Positions 25,012 to 37,084 of a stretch of DNA of 64,000 bases are shown in pieces. Below the pieces are notes generated by a model. It searched no databases and had not been told where the DNA came from. It saw only the letters and a list, made by a program, of their open reading frames with translations. This stretch comes from Bigelowiella natans CCMP2755 (lineage: Eukaryota; Cercozoa; Chlorarachniophyceae), in NCBI GenBank assembly GCA_000320545.1, contig ADNK01000431.1, positions 2,501 to 66,500 of the forward strand, written 5' to 3'. The translations under genes and the position numbers were made by a program. Position 1 is the first letter of the stretch. Each line of letters starts with the position of its first letter.

Positions 25012-26522
25012 GACGTAATAGTAATCAAGTATGCATACTTGAATGCCCCACTAGTAACATTATTGATTTAATGATGAGTAAGGAACACTACCTGCTGATG
25101 ATGATGCTGCTGCTGTGCCACCTATGGCTGCTGCTGCTGCTGCTGATACTATCTTCGTCATCGTCGTCGTCGTGATATATAATGTAGGACGTGACGAAGA
25201 TGGACTCTCGATCTCTCACAACTCTGCTTCTCATTCGAGATATAATTCATAGGTGCAGGCACACACACACACACACACACACGCGCGCGCATGCACGCGC
25301 GCGCGTGTCGTCCTATGCAAACTACAACCCACCTTCACTCGTTCCGAAACGCCGCCTCCTCCTCCTCTTTTCTCAGTAAAATCCCCTTCTTCTTTCTCCC
25401 CTGCAGAAAAAGGACGGGTGTAGATGATGACGTTCGCAGAACACCAACGAAGCTCAAGCATCATCAACGGGAACCTTCGCCCTCCTCCTCCTCCTCCTCT
25501 CCCTCCCCCCCCACCACAACCACCACCGCCACTTCCTCCTCCTCCTCATCCACCTCCTCCTCCTCCTCGTCCAACACCCTCTCAAACAATCAGGAAAAGC
25601 AGCAGCCCAAACACCGCCGTGTTCCTCCTCGCAACGGCACTTCATTGTCGTCGTCATCGTCATCATCATCATCGATTCAGGGGAAGATTTTCCACCATCA
25701 CAGGCGCTCGGTCAGGCCTCCAGTAGATCAAGAGAGTTGGCGACGAGACGTGCTTAAAGGCGAAACGAAGGTGGTGCTATTAGTGCTATTTGTGCTGCTG
25801 CTGGTGGTGGTGGTGGTGGGAAGGGGGGGGGGGGGGGGTGCGTTGATGGTCATTGTGATACTGATACTCTACATAGTAGTGCCTATGAGAATAAATAATA
25901 AATGCATATAATATATAAATATTTATAGTTAATTATTCATATGCTGTTATCATCATCATCATCATCATCATCATCACCATCACCATCGTCGTCGAAACCA
26001 GGGTTCGGACGGGCGACGATGCACGATTATAAGCGAGATTCTAGACCCGAAGACAAAGCTGCTAATCCAAAGCGGCAGTGTGTCGGATTTCGTCGCTTCT
26101 AATGAGCTGATATCGAAGGCTCTTGCCATGGTAAAACTACTACTACAACAACAACTAGCACTACTAGGAGGAATAGCACATAAGCACTGGGAGGGCTGCT
26201 CTGCTAATAATGAAGATGATGATGATGATGATGACAAACTTGTGCTGATGCTGATTCCACCCACACCATTCACAACAGATGAGGTGTAAGTAATATGCAT
26301 GATGAGCCAGTCAAATGAGCACTGAGTAAATAAGCAATACTGACTTTAGATCAACACACACGCTCGCACACACACGCTCGCATTTCCGAACAATTTCCCA
26401 TCCATCCTGATCGTCAGGTCGCCGAGCGACAAGAGGTAGCCCAGATCTTGCAGGAAATCCTCTCTGCGGAAGGAAACGAAGTGTACATGCGCACAGTCTT
26501 TAGGTTTGTTGTGAAACACACG

Positions 26523-26556
<34 letters not shown>

Positions 26557-26974
26557 GATGAGATTCAGGCAGAGAGGAGGAGGAGGAGGAGGAGGAGGAG
26601 GAAGACATTTCTCGTTGAACACTAACTGATAACTATTTTTCGTCTACTTCTCATCATCATCATCATCATCATCAGCATCATCATCCTTATATTATCATCA
26701 TCATCATCATCATCATCATCACCACCATCGTCATCGCTCCTCTGACGGTTTTTAATTCTCCTTGCTGCCGCCCTGATATTCATTGCTAAGGTACCTGAGG
26801 CCGGGAGAGTCTCTTAGCTTCTTCGACGTGATGGCGCGCTGTCATGTGTGCGGGGAGATATTGATTGGGTACGTTCGGCCGGGTCGTGAAGAGCCCATTC
26901 TGAACCCAGCGGACAAGAGGAAGAAGATCGTATGGACGGAGAAGTTCATGCTCATCACCATTGCTGAGGACTAA
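19411..26974 (+). CDS. CASTOR/POLLUX (DMI1)-type ion channel
   Basis: CASTOR and POLLUX are plant nuclear-envelope cation channels needed for symbiotic calcium spiking; relatives occur in algae. About twenty exons give the family in order: membrane segments TTIFWIFLGGCAYMAWSIFA and PIALLCMTQVLILFGGMLLY; the pore-side WVFVADSAAHADYG and TERLVSF; VFGFLVGIVTDTISEKVDQL (near 20490); SAVLESGHTLILNWSNK; then the RCK-like core VVVLAERDKEEMEQEI, VVVRSGSPILAFDLKKV, HITVELSDVDNRHLIELV (21172-21490); VSHDLIGRIMIQCARQ and PGLARVLDSLLGFE; FPDAVLLGIKP; VLVLAEDDDTYEV (23176-23244); the second half with VLFIGWRRDL, VSKGSELVLFSQQDI, VLILADEQLEL and TLLLIRDI; ending KFMLITIAED at 26974. One exon (about 25406-25770) inserts a Ser/Pro/Thr-rich tract into the second RCK region. 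The start is the ATG before the first membrane segment. Confidence 0.92.
20083..20202. repeat. (GT)n and (AT)n tracts
   Basis: A GT run at 20083-20111 and an AT run at 20167-20202 lie in an intron of the channel gene. Confidence 0.9.
20242..20320. repeat. 22-bp tandem repeat
   Basis: The unit GTGCTGTTGAATGTGTAAGT (plus AA) repeats about 3.5 times with near identity in an intron of the channel gene. Each unit contains GTAAGTAAGT, which resembles a splice donor. Confidence 0.88.
21611..21934. repeat. (CT)n, (GTA)n and (GT)n tracts
   Basis: A CT tract at 21611-21660, a GTGA array near 21703-21728, a GTA-triplet tract at 21822-21850 and a GT run at 21900-21934 fill two introns of the channel gene. 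Confidence 0.9.
23830..23878. repeat. (TA)n followed by (GT)n
   Basis: A TA run passes into a GT run within a channel-gene intron. Confidence 0.92.
24787..25008. repeat. (TA)n and (GT)n clusters around a 36-bp exon
   Basis: TA at 24787-24817 and GT at 24841-24888 precede, and AT at 24946-24980 and GT at 24981-25008 follow, the tiny exon encoding VLILADEQLEL (about 24901-24933). The exon is almost entirely framed by microsatellites. Confidence 0.9.
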
Positions 26975-28382
26975 CCAAAAAATCGATTGCAGCTTTTGTA
27001 GGGGTTGCTACGTTGTCGTTGTTTTCCTTCCTGTTGTAGAGGGATGGGAAGAAAAAGGCGGGCTTGCTCTCTAGCTCTCCCCGTCGTCGTTATCCGTCTC
27101 TGTGACCGATGTGAAAGCAGTTTGTACATGCCTATGTGTGCATTTGTGCATGGCATTCTGGCAGTGACGACAACGATGATGATGGTAGAGGTGATGACAT
27201 GATGTGAATCGAGATTTCAAAGAATGAGCAATGTCTAGATGTAGCAAATGATGCTAGTCATTCTTTACGGGTTTGTCACATAAATTACAAGCGCAAAGTC
27301 ATTGCACAAGATCGTGCACATTGGCGCGTCGTGGCACGCACCCATCAGCGCCCCAGCTAGCTCAGCCTCCATGTCCAAGTCTAGCGTAGTTGCAGTCACC
27401 TTGCTAGCTTGTGGAACATCCCTAATCGCCTAGCTAGCTAGGTTGCACAGACCATAGCTAGACGCATCTTCCAGACGCACGATTGATTAAAAGCTAGAAA
27501 GCGCTAGAGCGTTGGAGCCATCTTTGCAGCTGACCACCTGCTTAGCCTGCTGAGTTGGGAAAATGTGCATCCTGGCTAGCTGGCGGGTTCAGGACAGTGA
27601 TGCGCACACTAGCACACCTCGCCAGCTCATGATGCAATAGCAAAGCATGTCGCGTGCATCGTTGCCCAAAACGTCACGCATGCTGGCATGGTCACACGTT
27701 TTTCGATCCGGATCACGGCTAGACGGGTCCAGCTAGCCAGGTGAAGCTAGCTAGCTAGCTAGGAGCGAGCAACTGAAGCTAGTGAAGGCGCATGCTAGCA
27801 TGCTTTCGCAGACGGTGGCCGACTTTCAGTCTTCATGTCTGCTGGTCCCCTGCTAGCCTGTCCCATCATGAGGGTCAGTCAGTGGAAGAAGACCAAGCTA
27901 GCAAGCAGATTTCAGAAAACAATCCTGTCTGCGTGCTTCAAGGACAAGTCATCCGAAGATCAACCTGTCCTTGGCAGCGTTCCATTGTTCCTAACGGTGA
28001 TGAATGTCTCGTGCACTAATTCGTTACGAGTTCCCCGCCCGTAGTTTTCTTCGAGTGGTTCGGATCTTTCTTTTCTTGGCAGGCGAGCAGGCGAGGAGCC
28101 GATGTGGACATTTGGCAACTGACCCAAGGTAGACGAGGACTTTGTTCCTAAGACGATCTCAAAGCTGTGTCGTACGCAAAAATCCGCATGGTTTGAGGAA
28201 TTCGTTGAGGTGTCGCGGCAGGACGCCGAACAACCAACATCACCTACGACTCGGAGTACATGTACCGGGATACGAGAGTGTCAGGGGAGAAAACGGCTGT
28301 GTTCGCAGTGTTCTTGCGCGTTGCAGTTGTAACGGCTTTGTGGAAACTGCACAGACCACCCTCAAAATCTAACATAACTCTA
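26975..28382. other. Tandem spacer, palindrome-rich from about 27240
   Basis: Between the channel and the MYND gene. The first ~250 bases look like 3' flank. From about 27240 to 27830 the sequence is microsatellite-free and dense in GCTAGC and GCATGC words, with CATGCTAGCATG at 27791-27802. From about 27850 to 28370 short open frames look partly coding (for example KLASRFQKTILSACFKD and ITYDSEYMYRDTRVSGEKT), but they lie in different frames and match nothing I can name. A decayed gene or a long 5' leader of the next gene are both possible. Confidence 0.5.
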
Positions 28383-30567
28383 TGGGCTGTGGAACTAGTG
28401 AGGTAGGTGTGCATTTGATCTCCAAATTTCCTGTACCTTGTTTGTCTGAAACTCGATCTTTTTTTCTAGCTTGAAAAAGAAGCGGCAGTCGAAGCGAAGC
28501 AAGCTGAAAATGACGTTAAGAAGGGCAGCAATAATGCCGTGACCGAGGAGGGCCAATCCAAAGAGAATAAATCTTCAGTTCAGGCAGAAAAAGTGGCAGA
28601 TACTTCTTTAAAGGAAAGAGGTACAGGGAATACAAAACCAGCAGCAGCAGCCAAATCCACAACCTCGGCAGCAGCCAGTATGAAGAAACAAGATGGATCA
28701 GGCATCTCCCTGGCTCTGTGCAGCGCGGAGGGAGTAACAGCGTTGCTGTCCCTATCGACAGATGTGCAAGTATCTGACTACGACTGCGTATACCTTTGCA
28801 AGAAAGGCATGGCAAATGACGATTACATCACATACGCGTACAACGCCGACAAGACGAGAGTACGTACTCACAATCGCTGCTGTACTTGCTCCGTGTATTT
28901 CTGGCGTGGCACGAGTTTTCACGTCGTTTGCGCGTCGTTTGCTTTTGTAGCATTTACTAGTTCTACGAGTATGATTTTACATGTATTTTGATCGTGTGTG
29001 TTTGTGAATTGGCACGGTCAGTCTGGCAAGGTCTTGGTTGAGCACGCCAAGATAAACTGGGAAAAGGGTCCACATGTACTTCGTTACATGAGCGCCGAAT
29101 CGGTCAAGATAGCAGAAAGCCAACCCTTTGAGCTAGGTTAGACCAGAGCACTTACATCCAAATGCAAGGGAACAAATAGAGAGAAAGGGGGAGCCAGGGA
29201 GAAAGGAAGAGATAGAGCAAATACATGAAACATGCACGGCTCAGGTGAGGAAAACAAGCCCCCTCCTGCCGCCGAAGCCAAAGTTGATGCAAAGCAATCA
29301 ACAGCGGTGCAGAAGCAATCATCCATTTCCCTCGGGAAGTCGTCGACAGCGGACAAAGTGTTCGCGAGGATTGTCCTCTCGGGTCCGGCAAAAAGCTCAG
29401 TTTCGGACTCTGATTATATCGCTCTGTGTAAGCCTGGATCGGAGTTGAGCGAGTATGAAACCTATGCATACAATGCTGAGAAGACGGTCAGTACATTTAC
29501 GTTGTTACAGGAGGATAACACGCACCGCATACACGCGAACTAGAGCAAACATCTGTCCTCGTTTGCCGTCATCTTCATCTTTTCTCATCGACATCATGCC
29601 TATTATTTCCCATTAATTATCATCATCATCTCAACAGACATCGGGAGAGATTGAGATCGATTTCACATCGGAAGGTAATGAAAAGTGGATTCTTCGTTAT
29701 ATCTCTGAATCTGGAGCCTTGGTCTGCGAAAGCTCGTCGTTCCCTATGCCCCCTTTGAAGATAACGTCATCATCAGCAGCACCAACCACAGCTGCTGTGT
29801 CGACTGCCGTTGCTACTTCAAACGCCTCTCCATCCAAGACGGGGCTATCCGCTGGCGAAAGGGCGGCTCTGCGCAAGATTGAGCTCCAGAAGCGCCGAGA
29901 GGAGCGTGCCGCTCAGATGGAGCGTAAGAGAGAAGAAAGGAAAGCCGAATTGGAGAGAAGAAATGCGGAGAGGGAGGCAAGAATGGCGGAGTCACAGAAA
30001 CAGCACGATGCTCGGATGAAGAAGATGAAAGCTGAGATTGCCAAAGGCAATGAGGAGCATGCTAGGCACATAGAAGACCATAAGCGTCGCATGCAGGCTC
30101 TCGGTCAGGAGCGAGCGAAGAAAAATAGGGAGATAATAGCAGCGATGTCTGCTGGAAGTAGAGCTAAGATCGAAAACTCTTCTCCTTCAACCGCCGCAGC
30201 TGTAAATAACCGTGCTGCTGGTGGTATGCCAGCCTCGGCCCCAGTGGAGGCTGTGGCAGATATACAGTCAAAAGCAACGCAGGTAGCAGCAGCAGAAGAA
30301 GAAGCAAGCATCGGTTCGGGAGCGACCGATGCAGATATCCAAGTCCGATGGGACAAGAGCAGCTTCCTCATCAAGATCAAGGTTCAGCTGCAGGGAGACC
30401 CGAATAATAAAGAAGAGCTTGTGATTTATAAGGTGGGAAAATTCACAAACTGTTCATCTCCTACACACACACACACACACACACACACATGTCCAAACAC
30501 ACAGGCAGACAGGCAAACTATATAGAAAGTTGTAAGTATGTGAGCTTTGATAATAGATATTATACTT

Positions 30568-30616
<49 letters not shown>

Positions 30617-30777
30617 GTGTATATGTGTCAATTCTCGTACACATCAGCTACTGGAAGACAAGAAAACAATGAAATTTAAGCGTGTGGCTTATCGCAATAA
30701 GGAGCGTCAGATTCAGTTTTCTTTGGACATCGATGATCTGGATGCAGGCGTTCATTATATTGCAAGGTTAGAAAGTG

Positions 30778-30829
<52 letters not shown>

Positions 30830-31483
30830 TTCTCTCTTTGGCTCTGTTACTGTCACTGTCTTGTTTTGGTGTACTTTCTCCGCCATTTTATTCTTGCATT
30901 AAGATACACATACACATACAGATATGAGCCCTTGGGCAAGGAAAGTAAAACTTTTGGCATAGCTCCCTCCGCGAAGTATCAAGAGAAATTGGAAGCAAGG
31001 AAAAAGGCCAGAATGGATGAACTACAAGCTAAGCGGGATAAGAGGAAGAAGAAAAAGGTTGTATCACGCGCTTCCAGGATTTTTGGCATCCCTCCTCTCG
31101 TTAAAATTTTTCCACACAGTTTTTTCCTCACTTGTAATCTTTCAGTATGTTGTCCTAGAAAATTTTACGGGAATCGAGCATGTATCAATGTATACAGTTC
31201 CTTCCCATCTTCTCACACACACAAATCCCATAATCTTTCCACATTATTCGCTCACTAAATGATCATGTAGGGTGTTCTCGATTGCGATAATTGCTGGCGG
31301 AAGGGAATCAGGAAGCAACTGGGAAAAACTGGTGGTCAGAAATGCAAATGCAAAACTGTAATGTTCTGCAGCAGGGAGTGCTTCAATGAGGTATTAATTG
31401 CATTGCACATTGTTCTGAACACAGTACCGTGCTTAACACGCTCAACGATCCATCAACCCTCTCTCCCCCTCACTCTCTTCCAC

Positions 31484-31522
<39 letters not shown>

Positions 31523-32494
31523 GTAATTTCAGGCGTGGAGAACTTGGCACGTGCTCGAATGTTCTACCGACGAAGCCCAAAAAGCCCGAGAGACAAGGAA
31601 GGCATGCAAGGGAAAGTACTGCTTTTGGTGTGACTGGCGCGACCGAAAAAAACACGCAGAGGACTGGAATCGTAAGCATGAACGTGAATTCAAGTGGCTG
31701 GGACCTAACGAAGACACTGGAAAGAGGGAGCCATATGGTCCTCCTGTTCCCATCGTTCCTGGATACAATCGTAGAATGGATATGATGGAGACAAGGGTAT
31801 GAGCTTGTAGTGCCTGTATGCACAAACACACGAACGTGGCGCACGGACACATCCATAAACATAGATAGCCAATTAACTTGATGGGTAGATGGATTGAACG
31901 ACAGATAGAAAAACTGGAACAAGTAACCAAGGCGTGTACCACATTTGTACTGAAGTAAGACATATTCTCACTTTGTCTTGTAATACAGGTGAAGAATCCG
32001 GCGATAGTCCATTGCGCATGCAAGCAGATTTTCTACTGCAGTGCTTATTGTCAGAATCAGCACGGAGGCTATTGTAAGTTTTTTGATGAAACTAATGATA
32101 ATGATGATTGCAATGATTGCAATAGTCACGATCGTGATAACAGCATCGATGATGATAAAGATGACGTTCATGATGTTTCTCAGATAGCCACTGGAGAGAA
32201 TGTCCTGCGGCGGAATCTCAAAAGCTTTGGAGAGAGTACCAGCAAGCGAGGAAGCAACGTCGTGCTGCCGCTTCCCGCGGTGGCGGTGGCGGCGGCAGTG
32301 GTGGCAAGAAGAAACCTCTAAGAGGAGACGCAGTTTTCAAGCTGAACTGCATCAAAGACAACATCAAAAAGTACTCAGAAAAACTGGCAAGAGCTGAAGC
32401 GGCAGGAAGCGGAGAGAGAAATAGTCTCAGGTCACAGGTGGAGAAGTACGAGGCGGAATTGGAGGCGTTTTACTGCGAATACGAAGCAAGCTAG
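28383..32494 (+). CDS. Putatively dual-acylated, multi-domain MYND zinc-finger protein
   Basis: The start MGCGTSE fits N-myristoylation on Gly2 and palmitoylation on Cys3. After an acidic linker come three related beta-rich repeats: one around SDYDCVYLCKKG and YITYAYNADKT, a second around SDSDYIALCKPG, YETYAYNAEKT and WILRYISESG, and a divergent third around DLDAGVHYIARYEP. They resemble the SKICH/CALCOCO type of domain, a tentative match. Between the second and third lies a long charged coiled coil (about 29850-30140) with RREERAAQMERKREERKAEL. The C terminus has a MYND finger (CDNCW, CKCKTVMFCSRECF, WRTWHVLEC) and a second, interrupted one (KYCFWCDW, then HCACKQIFYCSAYC and HWRECP), then a Gly-rich linker and a final helix ending at TAG 32492-32494. 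It may be a membrane-tethered scaffold; the function is unknown. Confidence 0.8.
30463..30830. repeat. (CA)n, (AT)n and (CT)n tracts
   Basis: CA at 30463-30488, AT at 30573-30611 and CT at 30781-30830 occupy two successive introns of the MYND protein gene. Confidence 0.92.
31487..31520. repeat. (AT)n microsatellite
   Basis: An AT run a few bases before the acceptor of the exon encoding AWRTWHVLEC. Confidence 0.93.
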
Positions 32495-34419
32495 CTGGAA
32501 CAATCTACATGATCCTACTGCCGCGCAATTGCCGGCGCATGATCCAAGAGAGTTGTTCACTAGCTCTAGAGCTCTTGACCTGTGATGACTGATGACCGTA
32601 TGATCAGCGATCCAACTAGACAAGCTAGCTAGCTAGCGGGATTCTGCTGCGATAGTAGTGCGTTGCGTTTCACGCATGTTGTGTGACCGTGTTGAAATTG
32701 CAAGCTGTTGCTCAAGTCAAGTGCTGTGCATGTTCACAATGTCCATTGAGCTGTGGCGCTAGATCGATTGACCATTCATCTGTCTACACTAGTATGAGAC
32801 GGATGTAATGAAATATTTAAATTTTTCCAATGGTCATCCTAATGTAGCTGTCCACACTAGTACAGCTAGATAGCTGACTAAACTGCTACACTGCTAGCAC
32901 TGCTAGACTGGCACAGTCCAGATGGTCTGGAAATGCATTTGAATGCATGATCGAATGCATCACATGCATGCGACAGCTGTGGCATTGTGTGAAAGTGCAA
33001 AGTGTGCGACGCGCTGCTGATCGATCCGATCCGGAGATGCAATTCTCATGCTGGCATGCTAGCATGGCTGCACCGCTAGCTAAGCTAGACCGCACGTCCA
33101 TCCACAGCCCATGCACACATGTCCCATGATTGCATGTGCACTGAACTAGTGAAGCACATGTGTTGCTACATTGCAAAGCACACATGCTAGCATGAGCTCA
33201 GTCACGTGTATCCCAGAGAACATGTGTTCAGAACCTGGGTGCGCTCTGTAGTCCATGATGGCTACATGTCCATTGTGACGTTGCAGGCTTTGCTTCAGAC
33301 AAGTTGCGCTCGTGTGGCATGTCTGCAGCAGAAATTGCACAGAAACGCTGTCGTGCATGACATGACGACGTGCGATCGGGGAGCGTTCCGAGTGAGTTTG
33401 TTTCTGGCAGTTTCGTGCAGGCTGTCTAGCAGGCCCAGCAAGCACAGAAGTGGAGCCCATTGCACGCACTGGCATGCCAGCATGCAGTCCAGCAGTGCAT
33501 GCCAGCTAGCTAGCCAGCCAGCCAGGTTTGCCCACTTGCGAAGATTGTGGACACCCAATGCCACACGTGCATGTCCATTGTGAAGTGGAAGCTTCGTGTG
33601 CACACAAGACCAGCCAGAAGAGCTGGTGCAGACCCGTGCACAACTCCACCGTGCGTGCACTGCCAAATTGCACTTGCGAATCCAGCACGTGGACACGTCT
33701 GGACGTGTCGCGTGCGTGTGTCGGCACGCGATCGTCCAAACCATTCATCAACAAACTCCATGCTGGCATGGCACGTGACTGCGTGAGGTGCACATGGACA
33801 ACTGTTGACGCGCACACGCACCACGAAATTGGAACAATTTCAAAGCGGTCACACCACATCGTGGTCGCATGCGTGTTGCTCAAACAAGCTATAGCTCTAG
33901 TAGCTAGCTAGCTAGCATGCTAGCATGCATGTATAATCATTAATGCTAGAATGTTCAAGATGTTGTACGTTGGGAAGCACATCGCATCGCTGCGACGGCT
34001 CTAAATGTCTATGTCTAGATGTGTCTAGATGTGTGTGCATAGCTATCTAGGTACGGTGTGTACAACGAAAGTAGCGCGCTAGCGCGCAAGCGATCTTTCT
34101 GCTTGCTCCAGATCGCTAGATCGACATTGCTAGATTGTGTGCGCCATGAATGGCCCTGCTAGCCTGGAATCGAAGTGCGCTGCGTAGCAGCAAGTATGAA
34201 TTCATGCATCTAACTCTAGTAACTAGCTTACCAGATTTCTAGACATTTCTAGATTTCTAGATTCACATCGTTTATTTGCACACTAATTTTAATTTTTCAT
34301 TGGCACACTCTAGATACGCTAGTACGGCGATTGCGCAACACGCTAGCACGTAGCACCATGCTAGCATGGACCATCATCTCTGTATCTCTTGATCTATACC
34401 GAAACATTGCTGCAAACTG
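32495..34419. other. Long convergent spacer, richest in palindromes
   Basis: This 1.9-kb tail-to-tail spacer between the MYND gene and the dynein gene has no microsatellites and no supported gene. It is dense in GCTAGC, GCATGC and CATGCTGGCATG-like words and has four perfect CATGCTAGCATG copies (33055-33066, 33183-33194, 33916-33927, 34357-34368). Several open frames at 33200-33910 exist on both strands but have biased Cys/His/Arg composition caused by the GCATGC-type words and look spurious. A short LINE remnant lies at 32795-32853. Confidence 0.7.
32795..32853 (-). mobile_element. 59-bp LINE 3'-end insertion with 9-bp target duplication
   Basis: In minus orientation the segment aligns with the last ~60 bases of the LINE (shared ACAGCTACAT, AGGAT, ACCATTG, ACATCCGTCTCA). 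It is flanked by the direct repeat ACACTAGTA at 32786-32794 and 32854-32862. This fits target-primed reverse transcription that stopped after about 60 bases. Confidence 0.7.
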
Positions 34420-37036
34420 CTATTTTCTCTCTTCCTTTTCTTCATCAGGGCAGAGCTGTTCCTTGAACACCTTCAGCAATTCCTGATATGCACTCTCCTT
34501 ACCGTCTAAAATCTGCTCTTTTGTTGGCGCCTTCTCATCCTTCTTCTTTGCTTCCTTCTTTTCAGTCTTGACCTGAAAATGGGTTATTTAGGAAATATTG
34601 CATTCAAAAGATGAGGTGCGAAAAGATGAGTAAGGTAGTATTGATTATTATTTATTCAGACTCTCTCCCCCATCAACTTTGGTCTCTTCAACTCGAAAAC
34701 AAATCTGGTACATTTATTCTTGCAAAACTACAGACTAGGCGTATGCTCTGACCTCGGGCCGTGAAGCCTCCCTCTTTTCCACGTATTTTAAGCGCTCAAC
34801 TTCGTGATCGTACCTTTCGACGTTAAATTAGTAAGTTGGGCGAGGTTCTAGGCAGCACATCAGCCAACCATACATACGTAGTGAAAAGAACACACACGCA
34901 CACACACACACACACACACATGAACGGATGTGCTCTCATGGTTGCTTTTACAATCCCTCCCCCCTGGAAAATGTCTCTAAAAACTGATTTTCATCTATCC
35001 TAGTTGTTATTATATCGTAAAAAAGAGTTGATCATCCCGCATATTCACCAGTTTCGCATTTCTCGCTCCTCGTGGTTCGCAGGGCGCATAAGGATGCGAG
35101 GCACACTGAAAATGTGTAAGGTGCCGGTGAAGTCCCCGACAGCAAGGAGCTGCTGCTTGCTATGGCCATGCCAGAAGCTGATGCACCTTTCCATCGTCTG
35201 TTGGGAGCATTGCGAAGTTCCCAAAAGCAACCTGTCGAATTGCAAGAAGTACGTGTTGGACATACACCAATGCATGAGAATTCATAGTAATGTTTGGTGT
35301 GCTTCATTTACTATCCCATGCATGCATGATTATTGCCGCGCGCGCACACACCTGTCCGGCCTGCGTCACGACGACCATGCGTGTCTGGTTGTCGTCTCCG
35401 GTTAAGAACGTAAATTTCTTGCCCGAGAGATTCATCTAGATGAAGAAGTAGCATTAACTTTTAAGCATACGCAGCATACACATGATGCTAGGTGTCTATT
35501 CCCCATATCGGTATTATGGTACTAATGCCTAACAACGACAACGACTACTATCACTACTACTACTACTACTACGCAACATTGAGTAATCACAACCCCACCT
35601 TAGCTCCATCCTGGGCAATTGCAAGTTTATACCTAAACAAGTATAAGGGGGGGAGGAGGAAGGAGAGGTTGACTTTTGTACTTGAATGAAGAGAAGAAAA
35701 CGGCGATATGAGGGATGCTATGCTCGTTGAACGTCACTATATTTTCGTCTCAGATGGTGATGCAAGTTATCATCTTCATGGAGCAGATTAACTGCGATCG
35801 AGAGGATTGATTCTATGGACACTTTGTTTATCATCATATTTTCAAATATATATGTTCGTGTGCTGCGTGTGTGCGTGAGCAATAGCCTATCATCTCCTCG
35901 TACGTGGGTCCCCATCGTAGATTCTTGTCGACAGTGCCGTCAGCATTATGTGTCTCTTTGAGCTTCACATCCCAGAAGTACATAAATCCGTCAGCGGATA
36001 CTGTGGCAAAGAACTGTGGTGCTTTCGCCTTTGAACGACGAGCGAACAGGTTCAAAGCCAAACACGCACACACACACACGCACACACACACACACACATA
36101 CACATACACACAGAGATCAGTAATGAGGGGCGGATGGTCTTTAGCAGGACGGTTCCTTCATAGCACTGTCACGTTAAAAACGTGAAGATTCATCCAATGA
36201 TGCAACCCACCTTCCCACCCACCCTGTCCCCTTCAATATTTTGTTTCTGCCTCAGATGGTGATGCAAGTTATCATCTTCACGGGGCAGATTGACTGCGCT
36301 CGAGAGGATTGATTCTATGGACACTTTGTTTATCATCATCGGCAACCATGCACACACACACACGCGCGCGCACGCACGCAGCTGCTCACGCTCACCTCCG
36401 GGTTCATTTGGTATTTTCCCTTCCGCGTGATTGTGACACCCTTTGGCAGCCATTGCAGATCTGAGACTGAACGGCTATGGGAGACTTGAAGCACCGACGT
36501 CGCCTTGCACGAAAAGGACGGCGTTGAGGTCTTCGAATCCACGGAGCTCCCCCCCGTATCTTCTGCGGCCTTCATGTTCGCATAGACGTCCTCCCCATTA
36601 ATATTCTTGTCAGAGAGGTCCCACATGATTACCTAAAGAACGAGAGGAAGAGAATGAAGCAAAGGAGGGTTGTGAAAGCCGTCATCGCCCTCATGATCTA
36701 AGTGGATGGCCGAGCTTCGCAAGCAGTGTGTCGTCTTCTTCACGCGAGTAACATGAGAATCGAAATGGGGAGGCGACCTGGCCGGTTCTGAGCCCCGCGA
36801 CGATGAGATATGGGTTGTCTTTATTGATCTTGAAGCAAACCACGTCGCCAGGAACGGCGAGGCGTAGTCGTGGTGCGAGCAAGTTGCTCAGGCTCCACAT
36901 GATGATTGAAGTCCACATGACCTGCGCACCAATTACAACCACGTACCATCACACCCCATCACGAATATGTGTCCATCCCCTAATTAGGAGGGGAGCGGCG
37001 GGGGCGGGGGGAGGATAGATAGAGAAAAACAAGGAG

Positions 37037-37084
<48 letters not shown>

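Noticed and set aside
33200-33911. Overlapping long open frames on both strands in the palindrome-rich spacer
   Set aside because: Cys/His/Ala/Arg-rich composition is explained by repeated GCATGC and TGCACG words; no splice pattern or domain is seen.
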